In this document: positions 57,041 through 64,000 of the stretch, piece by piece | How positions within the stretch are numbered: the stretch's first letter is position 1 | How the letters are laid out: every line of letters starts with the position of its first letter | NCBI RefSeq assembly: GCF_002119405.1 | Contig: NZ_MTBG01000006.1 | Location: 1-64,000, forward strand | Length of the DNA: 64,000 bases | From: Pseudoruegeria sp. SK021 | Lineage (GTDB): Bacteria > Pseudomonadota > Alphaproteobacteria > Rhodobacterales > Rhodobacteraceae | Direction of reading: 5' to 3' | The notes under the pieces: model-generated | Database searches by the model: none | The model's input: only the letters and a program-made list of their open reading frames with translations | Told to the model about the DNA's origin: nothing | Translations under genes and position numbers: made by a program

Positions 57041-59887
57041 ATGCCCTTCGTTCCCACCGACTACCAGCCCTATGATTTCGCCAATCGCCGCCATATCGGC
57101 CCCTCTCCGGCGGAAATGACGGCCATGCTGGAGGTTCTGGGGGTCGCGTCTCTGGACGAGTTGATCGACCAGACCGTACCGGCCTCGATCCGCCAGACCG
57201 AGCCGCTGGAGTTCGGGAAACCCAAATCCGAAAGCGAATTGTTGCGGCACATGCACGGGGTCGCGTCCAAGAATAAGGTACTGACCTCGCTCATCGGGCA
57301 GGGTTATCACGATACGATCACCCCGCCCGCGATTCAGCGCAATATCTTTGAAAACCCGGCATGGTACACCGCCTACACCCCCTATCAGCCGGAGATCAGC
57401 CAAGGCCGTCTTGAGGCGCTGCTGAACTATCAGACCATGATCTCGGATTTGACCGGACTGGACATCGCCAATGCGTCCCTTCTGGACGAGGCGACCGCCT
57501 GTGCCGAAGCGATGACCATGGCGCAACGGGTGGCAAAATCCAAAGCCACGGCGTTTTTCGTCGACGAAAACTGTCACCCCCAGAATATCGCAGTGATGCA
57601 GACCCGGGCCGCACCGCTGGGCATTGAGATCATCATCGGCGCGCCCGAGACCCTTGTGCCCGAAGACGTCTTCGGTGCGATCTTCCAGTATCCCGGCACC
57701 TATGGCGACCTGCACGATTTCACCGACCCGATCGCCGCGTTGCACGCGGCCAAGGCCATCGGCGTTCTGGTGGCCGATCCCATGGCACTGACCCTGCTGA
57801 AAGAACCCGGCGCCATGGGGGCTGACATTGCCGTCGGCTCGACCCAACGCTTCGGTGTGCCGCTGGGATATGGCGGCCCGCACGCCGCCTATCTGGCCTG
57901 CCGCGACGCGTACAAGCGCAACCTGCCGGGCCGGATCATCGGCGTATCGGTCGATGCCCGGGGCGAGCGCGCCTATCGGCTGTCGCTGCAAACCCGCGAA
58001 CAACATATTCGCCGCGAAAAGGCGACCTCCAACGTCTGCACGGCGCAGGCACTGCTCGCGGTCATGGCGTCGTTCTATGCGGTCTTCCACGGCCCCGACG
58101 GGCTGAAAGCCATTGCGCAGCGGATCCACCGCAAGACCGTGCGGCTGGTCGACGGGCTGGAATCGGGCGGCTTCACCGTGTCGCCCGCCGCCTATTTCGA
58201 CACCGTGACCATCGAGGTCGGCGAAATGCAGGGCGTGATCCTGAAATCGGCGCTGGCCGAGGGCATCAACCTGCGCCGGATCGGCAATGACCGGGTCGGT
58301 ATCACGCTGGACGAATGCACCCGCCCCGACACGCTGGAAGCCGTCTGGCGCGCCTTTGGCATCGACCGCAAGGATGCGCCGACGCATGAGTACCGCATTC
58401 CCGACGCACTGGTGCGCACCAGCACCTACCTGACCCATCCAGTGTTTCACATGAATCGGGCCGAGACTGAGATGATGCGCTATATGCGCCGCCTGTCGGA
58501 CCGCGATCTGGCACTGGACCGGGCGATGATCCCGCTGGGCTCTTGCACGATGAAGCTGAACTCTGCCGCCGAAATGATGCCGGTCAGCTGGCCGGAATTC
58601 GCGCGCATCCATCCGTTTGTGCCTGATGATCAGGTGCTTGGCTACCGGCAGATGTTGGATGACTTGGGCAAGACACTTTGTCAGATCACCGGTTATGACG
58701 CCATGTCGATGCAGCCCAATTCCGGCGCACAGGGCGAATATGCCGGACTTCTGACCATTGCCGCCTATCACCGCGCGCAAGGCGACCAAGACCGCAAGAT
58801 CTGCCTGATCCCGGTCAACGCCCACGGCACCAACCCGGCCTCGGCGCAGATGGCGGGCATGTCGGTGGTGGTCGTGGCCTGCACCCGCAACGGCGATATC
58901 GACGTCGCCGATTTCCGCGCCAAGGCCGAAGCGGCGGGCGACCGTTTGGCCGCTTGCATGATCACCTATCCCTCGACGCACGGCGTGTTCGAGGAAACCG
59001 TCCGCGAGGTCTGTGAAATCACCCATGCCCATGGCGGGCAGGTCTATCTCGACGGGGCCAACCTGAATGCGATGGTTGGCCTCAGCCAGCCAGGCAAGAT
59101 CGGCGCGGATGTCAGCCACCTGAACCTGCACAAGACGTTCTGCATCCCACATGGCGGCGGCGGCCCCGGCATGGGTCCGATCGGCGTGCGGGCGCATCTG
59201 GCCCCCTATCTGCCCGGCCACCCTGAAACCGGCGGCCGCGAAGGGCCGGTCAGTGGCGCGCCCTTCGGCTCGGCAGCAATCCTGCCGATCAGTTGGGCCT
59301 ATTGCTTGATGATGGGCGGGGCGGGCCTGACCCAAGCCACCAAGGTCGCGATCCTGAACGCCAACTACATCGCCAAGCGGCTGGAGGACGCCTATCCGAT
59401 TCTCTACAAAGGGAAAAATGGCCGCGTCGCGCATGAATGCATCCTCGATGCCCGCCCCTTCGATGAGGCGGCTCATATCACCGTCGATGATATCGCCAAA
59501 CGCCTGATCGACCACGGGTTCCACGCGCCCACCATGAGCTGGCCGGTCTCGGGAACCTTGATGGTAGAGCCGACCGAATCCGAAACCAAAGCCGAATTGG
59601 ACCGATTCTGCGAGGCGATGCTGGCCATTCGGGCCGAGATCGACGCGGTCGCCGAAGGCCGGATCGACGCCAAGAACAACCCGTTGAAAAACGCGCCCCA
59701 TACCACAGCCGACCTGATTGCCGACTGGGACCGCCCCTATAGCCGCGAAGCCGGATGCTTTCCGGCCGGGGCCTTCCGGGTCGACAAGTATTGGCCAGCC
59801 GTCAACCGGGTCGATAACGTTTATGGGGATCGCAACCTCGTATGCACCTGCCCGCCGCTGTCAGACTATCTCGACGCGGCGGAATAA
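57041..59887 (+). CDS. gcvP: Glycine dehydrogenase (decarboxylating), P protein
   Basis: The 948-aa PLP enzyme decarboxylates glycine and loads the aminomethyl group onto GcvH. It is the fused, homodimeric form: an N-terminal half (starting about [13 protein letters not shown]) and a C-terminal catalytic half with the PLP-Lys in [16 protein letters not shown]. The order HRHIGP-like, [28 protein letters not shown] is as expected. ATG 57041 follows AGGAG; TTG 57032 is upstream but less well placed. An intrinsic terminator follows. Confidence 0.97.
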   Translation: MPFVPTDYQPYDFANRRHIGPSPAEMTAMLEVLGVASLDELIDQTVPASIRQTEPLEFGKPKSESELLRHMHGVASKNKVLTSLIGQGYHDTITPPAIQRNIFENPAWYTAYTPYQPEISQGRLEALLNYQTMISDLTGLDIANASLLDEATACAEAMTMAQRVAKSKATAFFVDENCHPQNIAVMQTRAAPLGIEIIIGAPETLVPEDVFGAIFQYPGTYGDLHDFTDPIAALHAAKAIGVLVADPMALTLLKEPGAMGADIAVGSTQRFGVPLGYGGPHAAYLACRDAYKRNLPGRIIGVSVDARGERAYRLSLQTREQHIRREKATSNVCTAQALLAVMASFYAVFHGPDGLKAIAQRIHRKTVRLVDGLESGGFTVSPAAYFDTVTIEVGEMQGVILKSALAEGINLRRIGNDRVGITLDECTRPDTLEAVWRAFGIDRKDAPTHEYRIPDALVRTSTYLTHPVFHMNRAETEMMRYMRRLSDRDLALDRAMIPLGSCTMKLNSAAEMMPVSWPEFARIHPFVPDDQVLGYRQMLDDLGKTLCQITGYDAMSMQPNSGAQGEYAGLLTIAAYHRAQGDQDRKICLIPVNAHGTNPASAQMAGMSVVVVACTRNGDIDVADFRAKAEAAGDRLAACMITYPSTHGVFEETVREVCEITHAHGGQVYLDGANLNAMVGLSQPGKIGADVSHLNLHKTFCIPHGGGGPGMGPIGVRAHLAPYLPGHPETGGREGPVSGAPFGSAAILPISWAYCLMMGGAGLTQATKVAILNANYIAKRLEDAYPILYKGKNGRVAHECILDARPFDEAAHITVDDIAKRLIDHGFHAPTMSWPVSGTLMVEPTESETKAELDRFCEAMLAIRAEIDAVAEGRIDAKNNPLKNAPHTTADLIADWDRPYSREAGCFPAGAFRVDKYWPAVNRVDNVYGDRNLVCTCPPLSDYLDAAE

Positions 59888-59893
59888 TCTTGA

Positions 59894-59934
59894 CCGGCGC
59901 GCAGTCCCAAATCTGCGCGTCGGACCGGTTTTCA
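59894..59934 (+). terminator. Terminator of the gcv operon
   Basis: An 11-bp stem, CCGGCGCGCAG with CTGCGCGTCGG (one G-T pair), has an 8-base loop. It lies 6 bases after the gcvP stop and is followed by ACCGGTTTT. A second, T-less hairpin (GCGCGGC GAA GCCGCGC) lies at 59996-60012. Confidence 0.75.
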
Positions 59935-60102
59935 CCTTCCGTCCCGCCTGCCCCCCCCGCCGTATCAGCGCCCCATCGCCACCAAGCAGATCGCTGCGCG
60001 GCGAAGCCGCGCCCGGCCCAACGCGCGGCGTCCGACAGGGCGGCGCGGGGCGGGAGGGCCCGGTTTGCGCGGGCGGACGTGCAGACTTATGGGCGTTATT
60101 CC

Positions 60103-60420
60103 TCAGCCGATCTGGTGAATCACATCGTACATCACCGGCTCGAAACTGCGGCACAACGCATTGAGTTCCCGGTTGCGTTTGCGCATCTCGGTCGAGCGCA
60201 ACATTGCTAAAAAATCCTCTCGTTGCTGCCACTGGCTGTAATTGGCAATCCGGGTCTGGGCGTCATTGACGTGCAGTCCAGCCGCAATGAAACCGGGCTG
60301 CTTCGAGATAAAGCTGTCATAGGCATCGCGCAGCGCGTCGAGCAAGTCCTGACAGGTCCCCGGGGTGACCTCGAACGTGGTGATGACGGTTTGACTGGCT
60401 GATGGGGATGTAATCTGCAT
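60103..60420 (-). CDS. ABM-superfamily monooxygenase-like protein
   Basis: The 105-aa protein has the antibiotic-biosynthesis-monooxygenase (ABM) dimeric alpha/beta barrel pattern: strand TVITTFEVTPG, helix, FISKQPGFIAAGLHVND, then RIANYSQWQQREDFLAML. ABM proteins are often quinol monooxygenases or heme-degrading; the substrate is unknown here. It is divergent from the following outer-membrane gene. Confidence 0.82.
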   Translation of the reverse strand: MQITSPSASQTVITTFEVTPGTCQDLLDALRDAYDSFISKQPGFIAAGLHVNDAQTRIANYSQWQQREDFLAMLRSTEMRKRNRELNALCRSFEPVMYDVIHQIG

Positions 60421-60572
60421 GGCTCGTCCTCCTTACTCTGACTATCCTCATTGCCCTGCTGTCGGTAAAGCCCTGTCCGCACCGTGCCCTGCACTCTTCG
60501 CCTATGCCTGCACCGTGGTTAACGCCGTCTTAACCCCGGTCCAGATACCGCTGGTCCGGAAAGGAGGGCAGG

Positions 60573-61328
60573 ATGCGGACCGCTCGGCTCTGCTCGATAG
60601 GACTGGGGGGCATGCTGTCGGGTGCCTTGTCGGCCTCGGCGGTGCTGGCCGGGGCTTGGCCGCGCGATCAAGGCGGCGTATTTGCCTCGCTGGCCTATGA
60701 GCTCACCACCCCCGAGGCCGCGATTCAGCCCGAAGCGCTGGCCTTGGACCCGACGCCGCCACTCTATAGCTACACCGCGCTCTATGCCGAATATGGGCTG
60801 CGCCCGTGGCTGACCGTCGGCCTTGATACCGGCCAGCAGGAGGGGCCGGACACGTGGTCCGGCGTGGTGTTCGTCCGGGTGCCGATCGGATCGCAGGACG
60901 GCCGCCATCGCTTTGCCGTTCAACTGGGGCTTGGTCAGCGCCGCTATGAACAAGAAGGGCCGTATTACGGCATTGAGACCATTGAAACGGAATGGATCGC
61001 GCGGCCGACGCTTGCATGGGGCATGGGCTTTGACAGCCCGTGGGGGCCAGCTTGGGCCGGGGCCGAGGCCAGCGTGGAATGGCGCGCCGACACCGCCGGT
61101 CAGCCGGTTAAACTGGACCTGACCACCGGCGTGACCATCAGTCCGCGTACGACGGTGTTGCTGCAATTGCAAACCGGCGATTACCCGGACAATCCACCCT
61201 ATGCCAAGCTGCTGCCCGGGCTGGTGGTGCGACTGCTGCCATGGCTATCGCTGGAAAGCAGCGCCATCCTCAGTCTTGTTGGGGATGACAAACTGGGGGC
61301 CAGGACCGCGCTCTGGCTGGAGTTTTAA
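60573..61328 (+). CDS. Probable outer-membrane beta-barrel protein, function unknown
   Basis: The 251-aa protein has a signal peptide (about 1-27, ending VLAGA) and a long series of amphipathic strands with aromatic ends (SYTALYAEYGLRP, FAVQLGLGQRRYEQ, TTVLLQLQTGDY). It ends in the Phe-final TALWLEF, a common outer-membrane protein signature. I do not recognise a family. A strong GGAGGG site precedes the ATG. Confidence 0.72.
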   Translation: MRTARLCSIGLGGMLSGALSASAVLAGAWPRDQGGVFASLAYELTTPEAAIQPEALALDPTPPLYSYTALYAEYGLRPWLTVGLDTGQQEGPDTWSGVVFVRVPIGSQDGRHRFAVQLGLGQRRYEQEGPYYGIETIETEWIARPTLAWGMGFDSPWGPAWAGAEASVEWRADTAGQPVKLDLTTGVTISPRTTVLLQLQTGDYPDNPPYAKLLPGLVVRLLPWLSLESSAILSLVGDDKLGARTALWLEF

Positions 61329-61502
61329 GCTGTCTGCCCTCGCCCGGATCAGACGCACGCGGCAGCATGGGACGGGTCAGTCGCGCGGGACGCCCACCGC
61401 CTGAGATTATGCCGAGTCTCCCGGTGCGGTTCGGAGAAATCCGGCACCGGCGCAAGGGTAAGCAGTGGTTGCATCGGCGCTGGCCGGCGCTAAGGTCCGC
61501 CC

Positions 61503-61994
61503 ATGTCCAGCCCCTCTGTGATCCGCCCCACTGACGACGATGCCCGTGCGCTGGCCCAGCGGTTGATCGGCACGGCGCGATCCGGCGCGCTGGCCGTACT
61601 GGACCCCACCAGCGGCGTGCCGCAGGTGACACGGGTCGCCATGGGCACCACCCCAGAGGGTCAGCCTCTGACGCTGATCTCTGAGCTGTCCGCGCATACC
61701 GTCGCGCTGCGGGCCGATCTGCGCTGTTCCCTGCTGTTGGGCGAACCCGGCCCCCGCGGCGATCCGCTAACCCACCCGCGCCTTACCCTGACCTGCACCG
61801 CCTGTTTCGTGCCGCGAGACGATCCGGCGCACATCCGTCTGCGCGCGCACTACCTTGGCACCCATCCCAAGGCGCAGCTTTATATCGATTTCAGCGATTT
61901 TTCGTTTCTGCAATTCAGGGTGCATTCGGCAGCTCTCAATGGCGGATTCGGCAAGGCGTTTCACCTTGGCCCCGGGGATCTGGGCCTGACCTGA
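61503..61994 (+). CDS. HugZ-like pyridoxamine 5'-phosphate oxidase-related protein
   Basis: The 163-aa protein is a split-barrel flavin-binding type protein: SGALAVLDPTSGVPQVTRVAMGT, then LISELSAHTVALRADLRCSLLLGEPG and PRLTLTCTACFV. HugZ relatives bind or degrade heme. The substrate cannot be told. It begins 174 bases after the OM protein; a membrane protein gene follows after 10 bases. Confidence 0.85.
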   Translation: MSSPSVIRPTDDDARALAQRLIGTARSGALAVLDPTSGVPQVTRVAMGTTPEGQPLTLISELSAHTVALRADLRCSLLLGEPGPRGDPLTHPRLTLTCTACFVPRDDPAHIRLRAHYLGTHPKAQLYIDFSDFSFLQFRVHSAALNGGFGKAFHLGPGDLGLT

Positions 61995-62004
61995 AGGCAA
62001 GACC

Positions 62005-62409
62005 ATGCTTCTGACCGTGCTGCATTACTTGGGCTTTTCCGTCGCCATTGGCGGTGGCACAGCGGCCCTGATCCTTATGACCCGCGCCGGGCGCGATCCG
62101 GCAACAGCACCGTATCTGCGGGCCGCGATCCGCGTCATCGCGCAGGTTGGCATCGCCGCCATCGCGGTGCTGTGGCTCACCGGTCTGAGCCTCTGGCTTG
62201 GGCGCTATGGCGGCACGATGGCCCTTGGCGGAAGCTGGCACCTGAAGCTGGCCGGGGTGGTGACACTGACCGCGCTGGCCCTGCCTGCATTTGTCCGCAT
62301 GCAGATGGGCCGCCCCCTACCCGCGCCTTGGGCCAAACGCGTATTGGTGGCACAACTGCTAGCCGCTGTCGCCACCGTCGCGGCGGCTGTGGCGACATTT
62401 GGGACCTAA
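62005..62409 (+). CDS. Four-helix membrane protein of unknown function
   Basis: The 134-aa protein has about four membrane helices (about 3-25, 41-66, 75-97, 110-132) with small Gly/Ala-rich faces and few charges. It resembles small CopD/DUF-type membrane proteins, but I do not assign a family. It is 10 bases after the HugZ-like gene and probably co-transcribed. Confidence 0.75.
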   Translation: MLLTVLHYLGFSVAIGGGTAALILMTRAGRDPATAPYLRAAIRVIAQVGIAAIAVLWLTGLSLWLGRYGGTMALGGSWHLKLAGVVTLTALALPAFVRMQMGRPLPAPWAKRVLVAQLLAAVATVAAAVATFGT

Positions 62410-62499
62410 TCGCACGAGTGCGGGGGTCGCACGCCGTCCCCCCTGACGGATGCGCCTTTTGGTTGCCTCAAACAGCACGGTCGTCATAGCCTTCCAGCC

Positions 62500-63018
62500 A
62501 TGACGACCGAAAACCACAAGAAACACGCCATCATCCTTGATGGACCGATCGGCGTTGGGAAAACCACCTTTGGCCGTCTGTTGGCGGATCGGCTTGCAGG
62601 CCAGTTTCTGGACGGCGACAGGTTTTCGGACCCGCACGGGCCTTGGTATGCTTCAAGCCTGTCAACAAACAGAGGCATATTCACTGCAAGCATGACCGCG
62701 TTTGACGCGACATCGACCGTGGTGATCGCCTATCCGATGCGCTGTCTCAATTGGATATTCTTGAGACGGCGCTTCCAAGCGGCACAGATCGAGACGCACT
62801 GTGTTGGCTTACAGGCATCGCTTGAGAACATCACCGGCCAAGACCGCAGCCGCCGCTTATCGGTGTCTGAGATCGCCCGCGCCCAACACATGATTGAACA
62901 GGGATACGGGGCCAGACCTTTCAACACGTTCAGCTTTCGCACCGACACAGGCGACATCACAACGGTTCTTGACGGGGCGGTCGCACGGCTTGGATCAGTG
63001 CTTGCCGATGGCCCATAG
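62500..63018 (+). CDS. P-loop kinase-like protein
   Basis: The 172-aa protein starts with a Walker A, GPIGVGKTTFGRLLADRLAG (about 15-34), and LDGDRFSDPHG, like shikimate or gluconate kinases of the small AAA/P-loop kinase group. The substrate is unknown. Its codon use (more A/T, for example ATA TTC) differs slightly from its neighbours. It is convergent with lysK. Confidence 0.78.
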   Translation: MTTENHKKHAIILDGPIGVGKTTFGRLLADRLAGQFLDGDRFSDPHGPWYASSLSTNRGIFTASMTAFDATSTVVIAYPMRCLNWIFLRRRFQAAQIETHCVGLQASLENITGQDRSRRLSVSEIARAQHMIEQGYGARPFNTFSFRTDTGDITTVLDGAVARLGSVLADGP

Positions 63019-63086
63019 GGCCGGATCGGCACCATTCGCCCACGCGACGCCTGTCTTCCGGCGGGACCGGAAGACAGGGCCAGATG

Positions 63087-64000
63087 TCAGGCGGTGGCTG
63101 CGTCCCGGGTCAAGGCGGTCTCAATCAGAGCGATGGTTTCATCGACACCGTAAAGCGCGATAAAGCCGCCAAAGCGCGGGCCTTGGCTGGCCCCAAGCAG
63201 AACCTCATAGATCGCAGTGAACCACGTCCGCAGCGGTTCGAACCCGTGATCCTTGCCCACGGCAAAGACCAAAGATTGCAGCGCCTCAGCATCCGCCCCC
63301 CCGGTCCAGTCGCCCAAGCGGACGGCCAGATCGGACAGCGCAGCGCGCTCTGTTTCGGTCGGGGCGCGGTAGACTTTGCTGGGTTTTACAAAGTCATTGT
63401 AATACTGCACCGCAAAGCCCGCCGCCGCATCCAGACCGGGATGAGACTCTGGCGTCGCATCCGGTGCATAGCGCCCGATGAAGCCCCACAGCGCGTCCTT
63501 GTTTTCCGCCGACGCCACCGAGGCGAGGTTCAGCAGCATGGCAAAGGACACAACCATATCCGAGGCGGGCACGTTGTGGCCGTGGATGTGAAACACCGGG
63601 TTGGCCAGCTTTCCGGCGTCGTCTTGGTCGGGATAGGCGCGCAGTTGCTGGTGATACTCATCCACCGCCTTGGGAATGACATCGAAATGCATCCGCTTGG
63701 CAGTCTTCGGCTTTAGGAACATGAAATAGCTCAAGGATTCCGTCGACGCATAGGTCAGCCATTCGTCGATCGACAAGCCGTTTCCGGTGGATTTCGAGAT
63801 TTTCTGACCGCTCTGATCCAGGAACAGCTCATAGGTAAAGTGTTCGGGCGCGCGACCCCCCAGAACCCGGCAAATCCCGTCATAGATCGGCGTATTGGCA
63901 GCGTGGTCCTTGCCATACATTTCAAAATCGACTCCAAGCGCCGCCCAGCGGGCACCGAAATCGGGCTTCCACTGCAGCTTGACGTTGCCTCCGGTGACCG
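63087..64000 (-). CDS. lysK: Lysyl-tRNA synthetase class I (C-terminal part, continues beyond the window)
   Basis: The open frame runs to the window edge through LQWKPDFGARWAALGVDFEMYGKDH, characteristic of class I LysRS, and contains the KISKSTGNGLSIDEWL form of the KMSKS loop. A helical anticodon-binding domain follows to the stop. At least 303 residues are seen; the HIGH motif and start lie outside. Class I LysRS is usual in alphaproteobacteria, instead of the class II enzyme. Confidence 0.95.
   Translation of the reverse strand, partial: VTGGNVKLQWKPDFGARWAALGVDFEMYGKDHAANTPIYDGICRVLGGRAPEHFTYELFLDQSGQKISKSTGNGLSIDEWLTYASTESLSYFMFLKPKTAKRMHFDVIPKAVDEYHQQLRAYPDQDDAGKLANPVFHIHGHNVPASDMVVSFAMLLNLASVASAENKDALWGFIGRYAPDATPESHPGLDAAAGFAVQYYNDFVKPSKVYRAPTETERAALSDLAVRLGDWTGGADAEALQSLVFAVGKDHGFEPLRTWFTAIYEVLLGASQGPRFGGFIALYGVDETIALIETALTRDAATA

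Noticed and set aside
56951-59701. A 916-codon open frame antisense to gcvP
   Set aside because: It mirrors the gcvP reading frame in GC-rich DNA, has no ribosome site or family features, and its composition (many His, Arg, Gly, Gln) is typical of an antisense shadow.

Overview
The window is a gene-dense, GC-rich stretch of bacterial chromosome carrying almost only core genes. Gene content points to an alphaproteobacterium of the Rhodobacteraceae/Roseobacter group. The indicators are a class I lysyl-tRNA synthetase, the DUF1491-era-rnc-lepB-acpS block, a TIGR02302 protein, phaAB, the 44-aa aa3-oxidase subunit IV, an argH-lipoprotein-lptM-lysA string, a MetH made from two genes, and an acyl-CoA dehydrogenase of DmdC type. 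I see no rRNA, tRNA, insertion sequence, prophage, CRISPR array or defence island.

Layout. 0.2-10.6 kb: a META-domain protein, then a long leftward cluster ileS-acpS-lepB-rnc-era-DUF1491-recO with mostly touching or overlapping genes, then the YcjX/YcjF-like pair. 10.8-17.2 kb: a TIGR02302 protein, a zinc-ribbon protein with a 12-unit hexanucleotide repeat, a GNAT acetyltransferase and a Tat-type DacB. 17.2-22.9 kb: truA, lysA, lptM, a second lipoprotein, argH, a TlpA thioredoxin and tag. 23-26.4 kb: an EAL phosphodiesterase, phaA-phaB (polyhydroxybutyrate precursor synthesis) and a YdcH-like protein, separated by back-to-back terminators. 26.4-33 kb: TrmN6-like and DUF2007 genes, a polyprenyl diphosphate synthase, ispE, a TPR protein and etfQO. 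33-42.3 kb: greA with a membrane protein of unknown function, a lipoprotein, an isolated CoxIV, an MBL hydrolase coupled to the acyl-CoA dehydrogenase, tsaC/sua5, yqgE, a DsbD-domain protein, moaB and a uracil-DNA glycosylase.

42.4-45.8 kb is a four-gene rightward operon (pyrB, PH-like membrane protein, degenerate pyrC, plsY) in which every junction is a 4-base start/stop overlap. 45.8-55 kb holds the activated methyl cycle: adenosine kinase, ahcY, metK and the two-gene metH, interrupted by a BON-LysM protein and a glycosyltransferase. 55.4-59.9 kb is the glycine cleavage operon gcvT-gcvH-gcvP, divergent from metH, so glycine-derived one-carbon units and methionine synthesis sit back to back. 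60-64 kb has small genes (ABM monooxygenase, probable outer-membrane protein, HugZ-like flavin protein, membrane protein, P-loop protein) and the C-terminal part of lysK, cut by the window edge.

I did not find a clearly new multi-gene system. The most interesting items are the translationally coupled pyrB/membrane/pseudo-DHOase/plsY operon, the exact two-gene split of MetH with a terminator-like hairpin in its upstream region, the apparent absence of the SAM/SAH riboswitch usual before Rhodobacterales metK, a uracil-DNA glycosylase without the usual cluster cysteines, and a lipoprotein with a possible permuted papain-like His/Cys pair.
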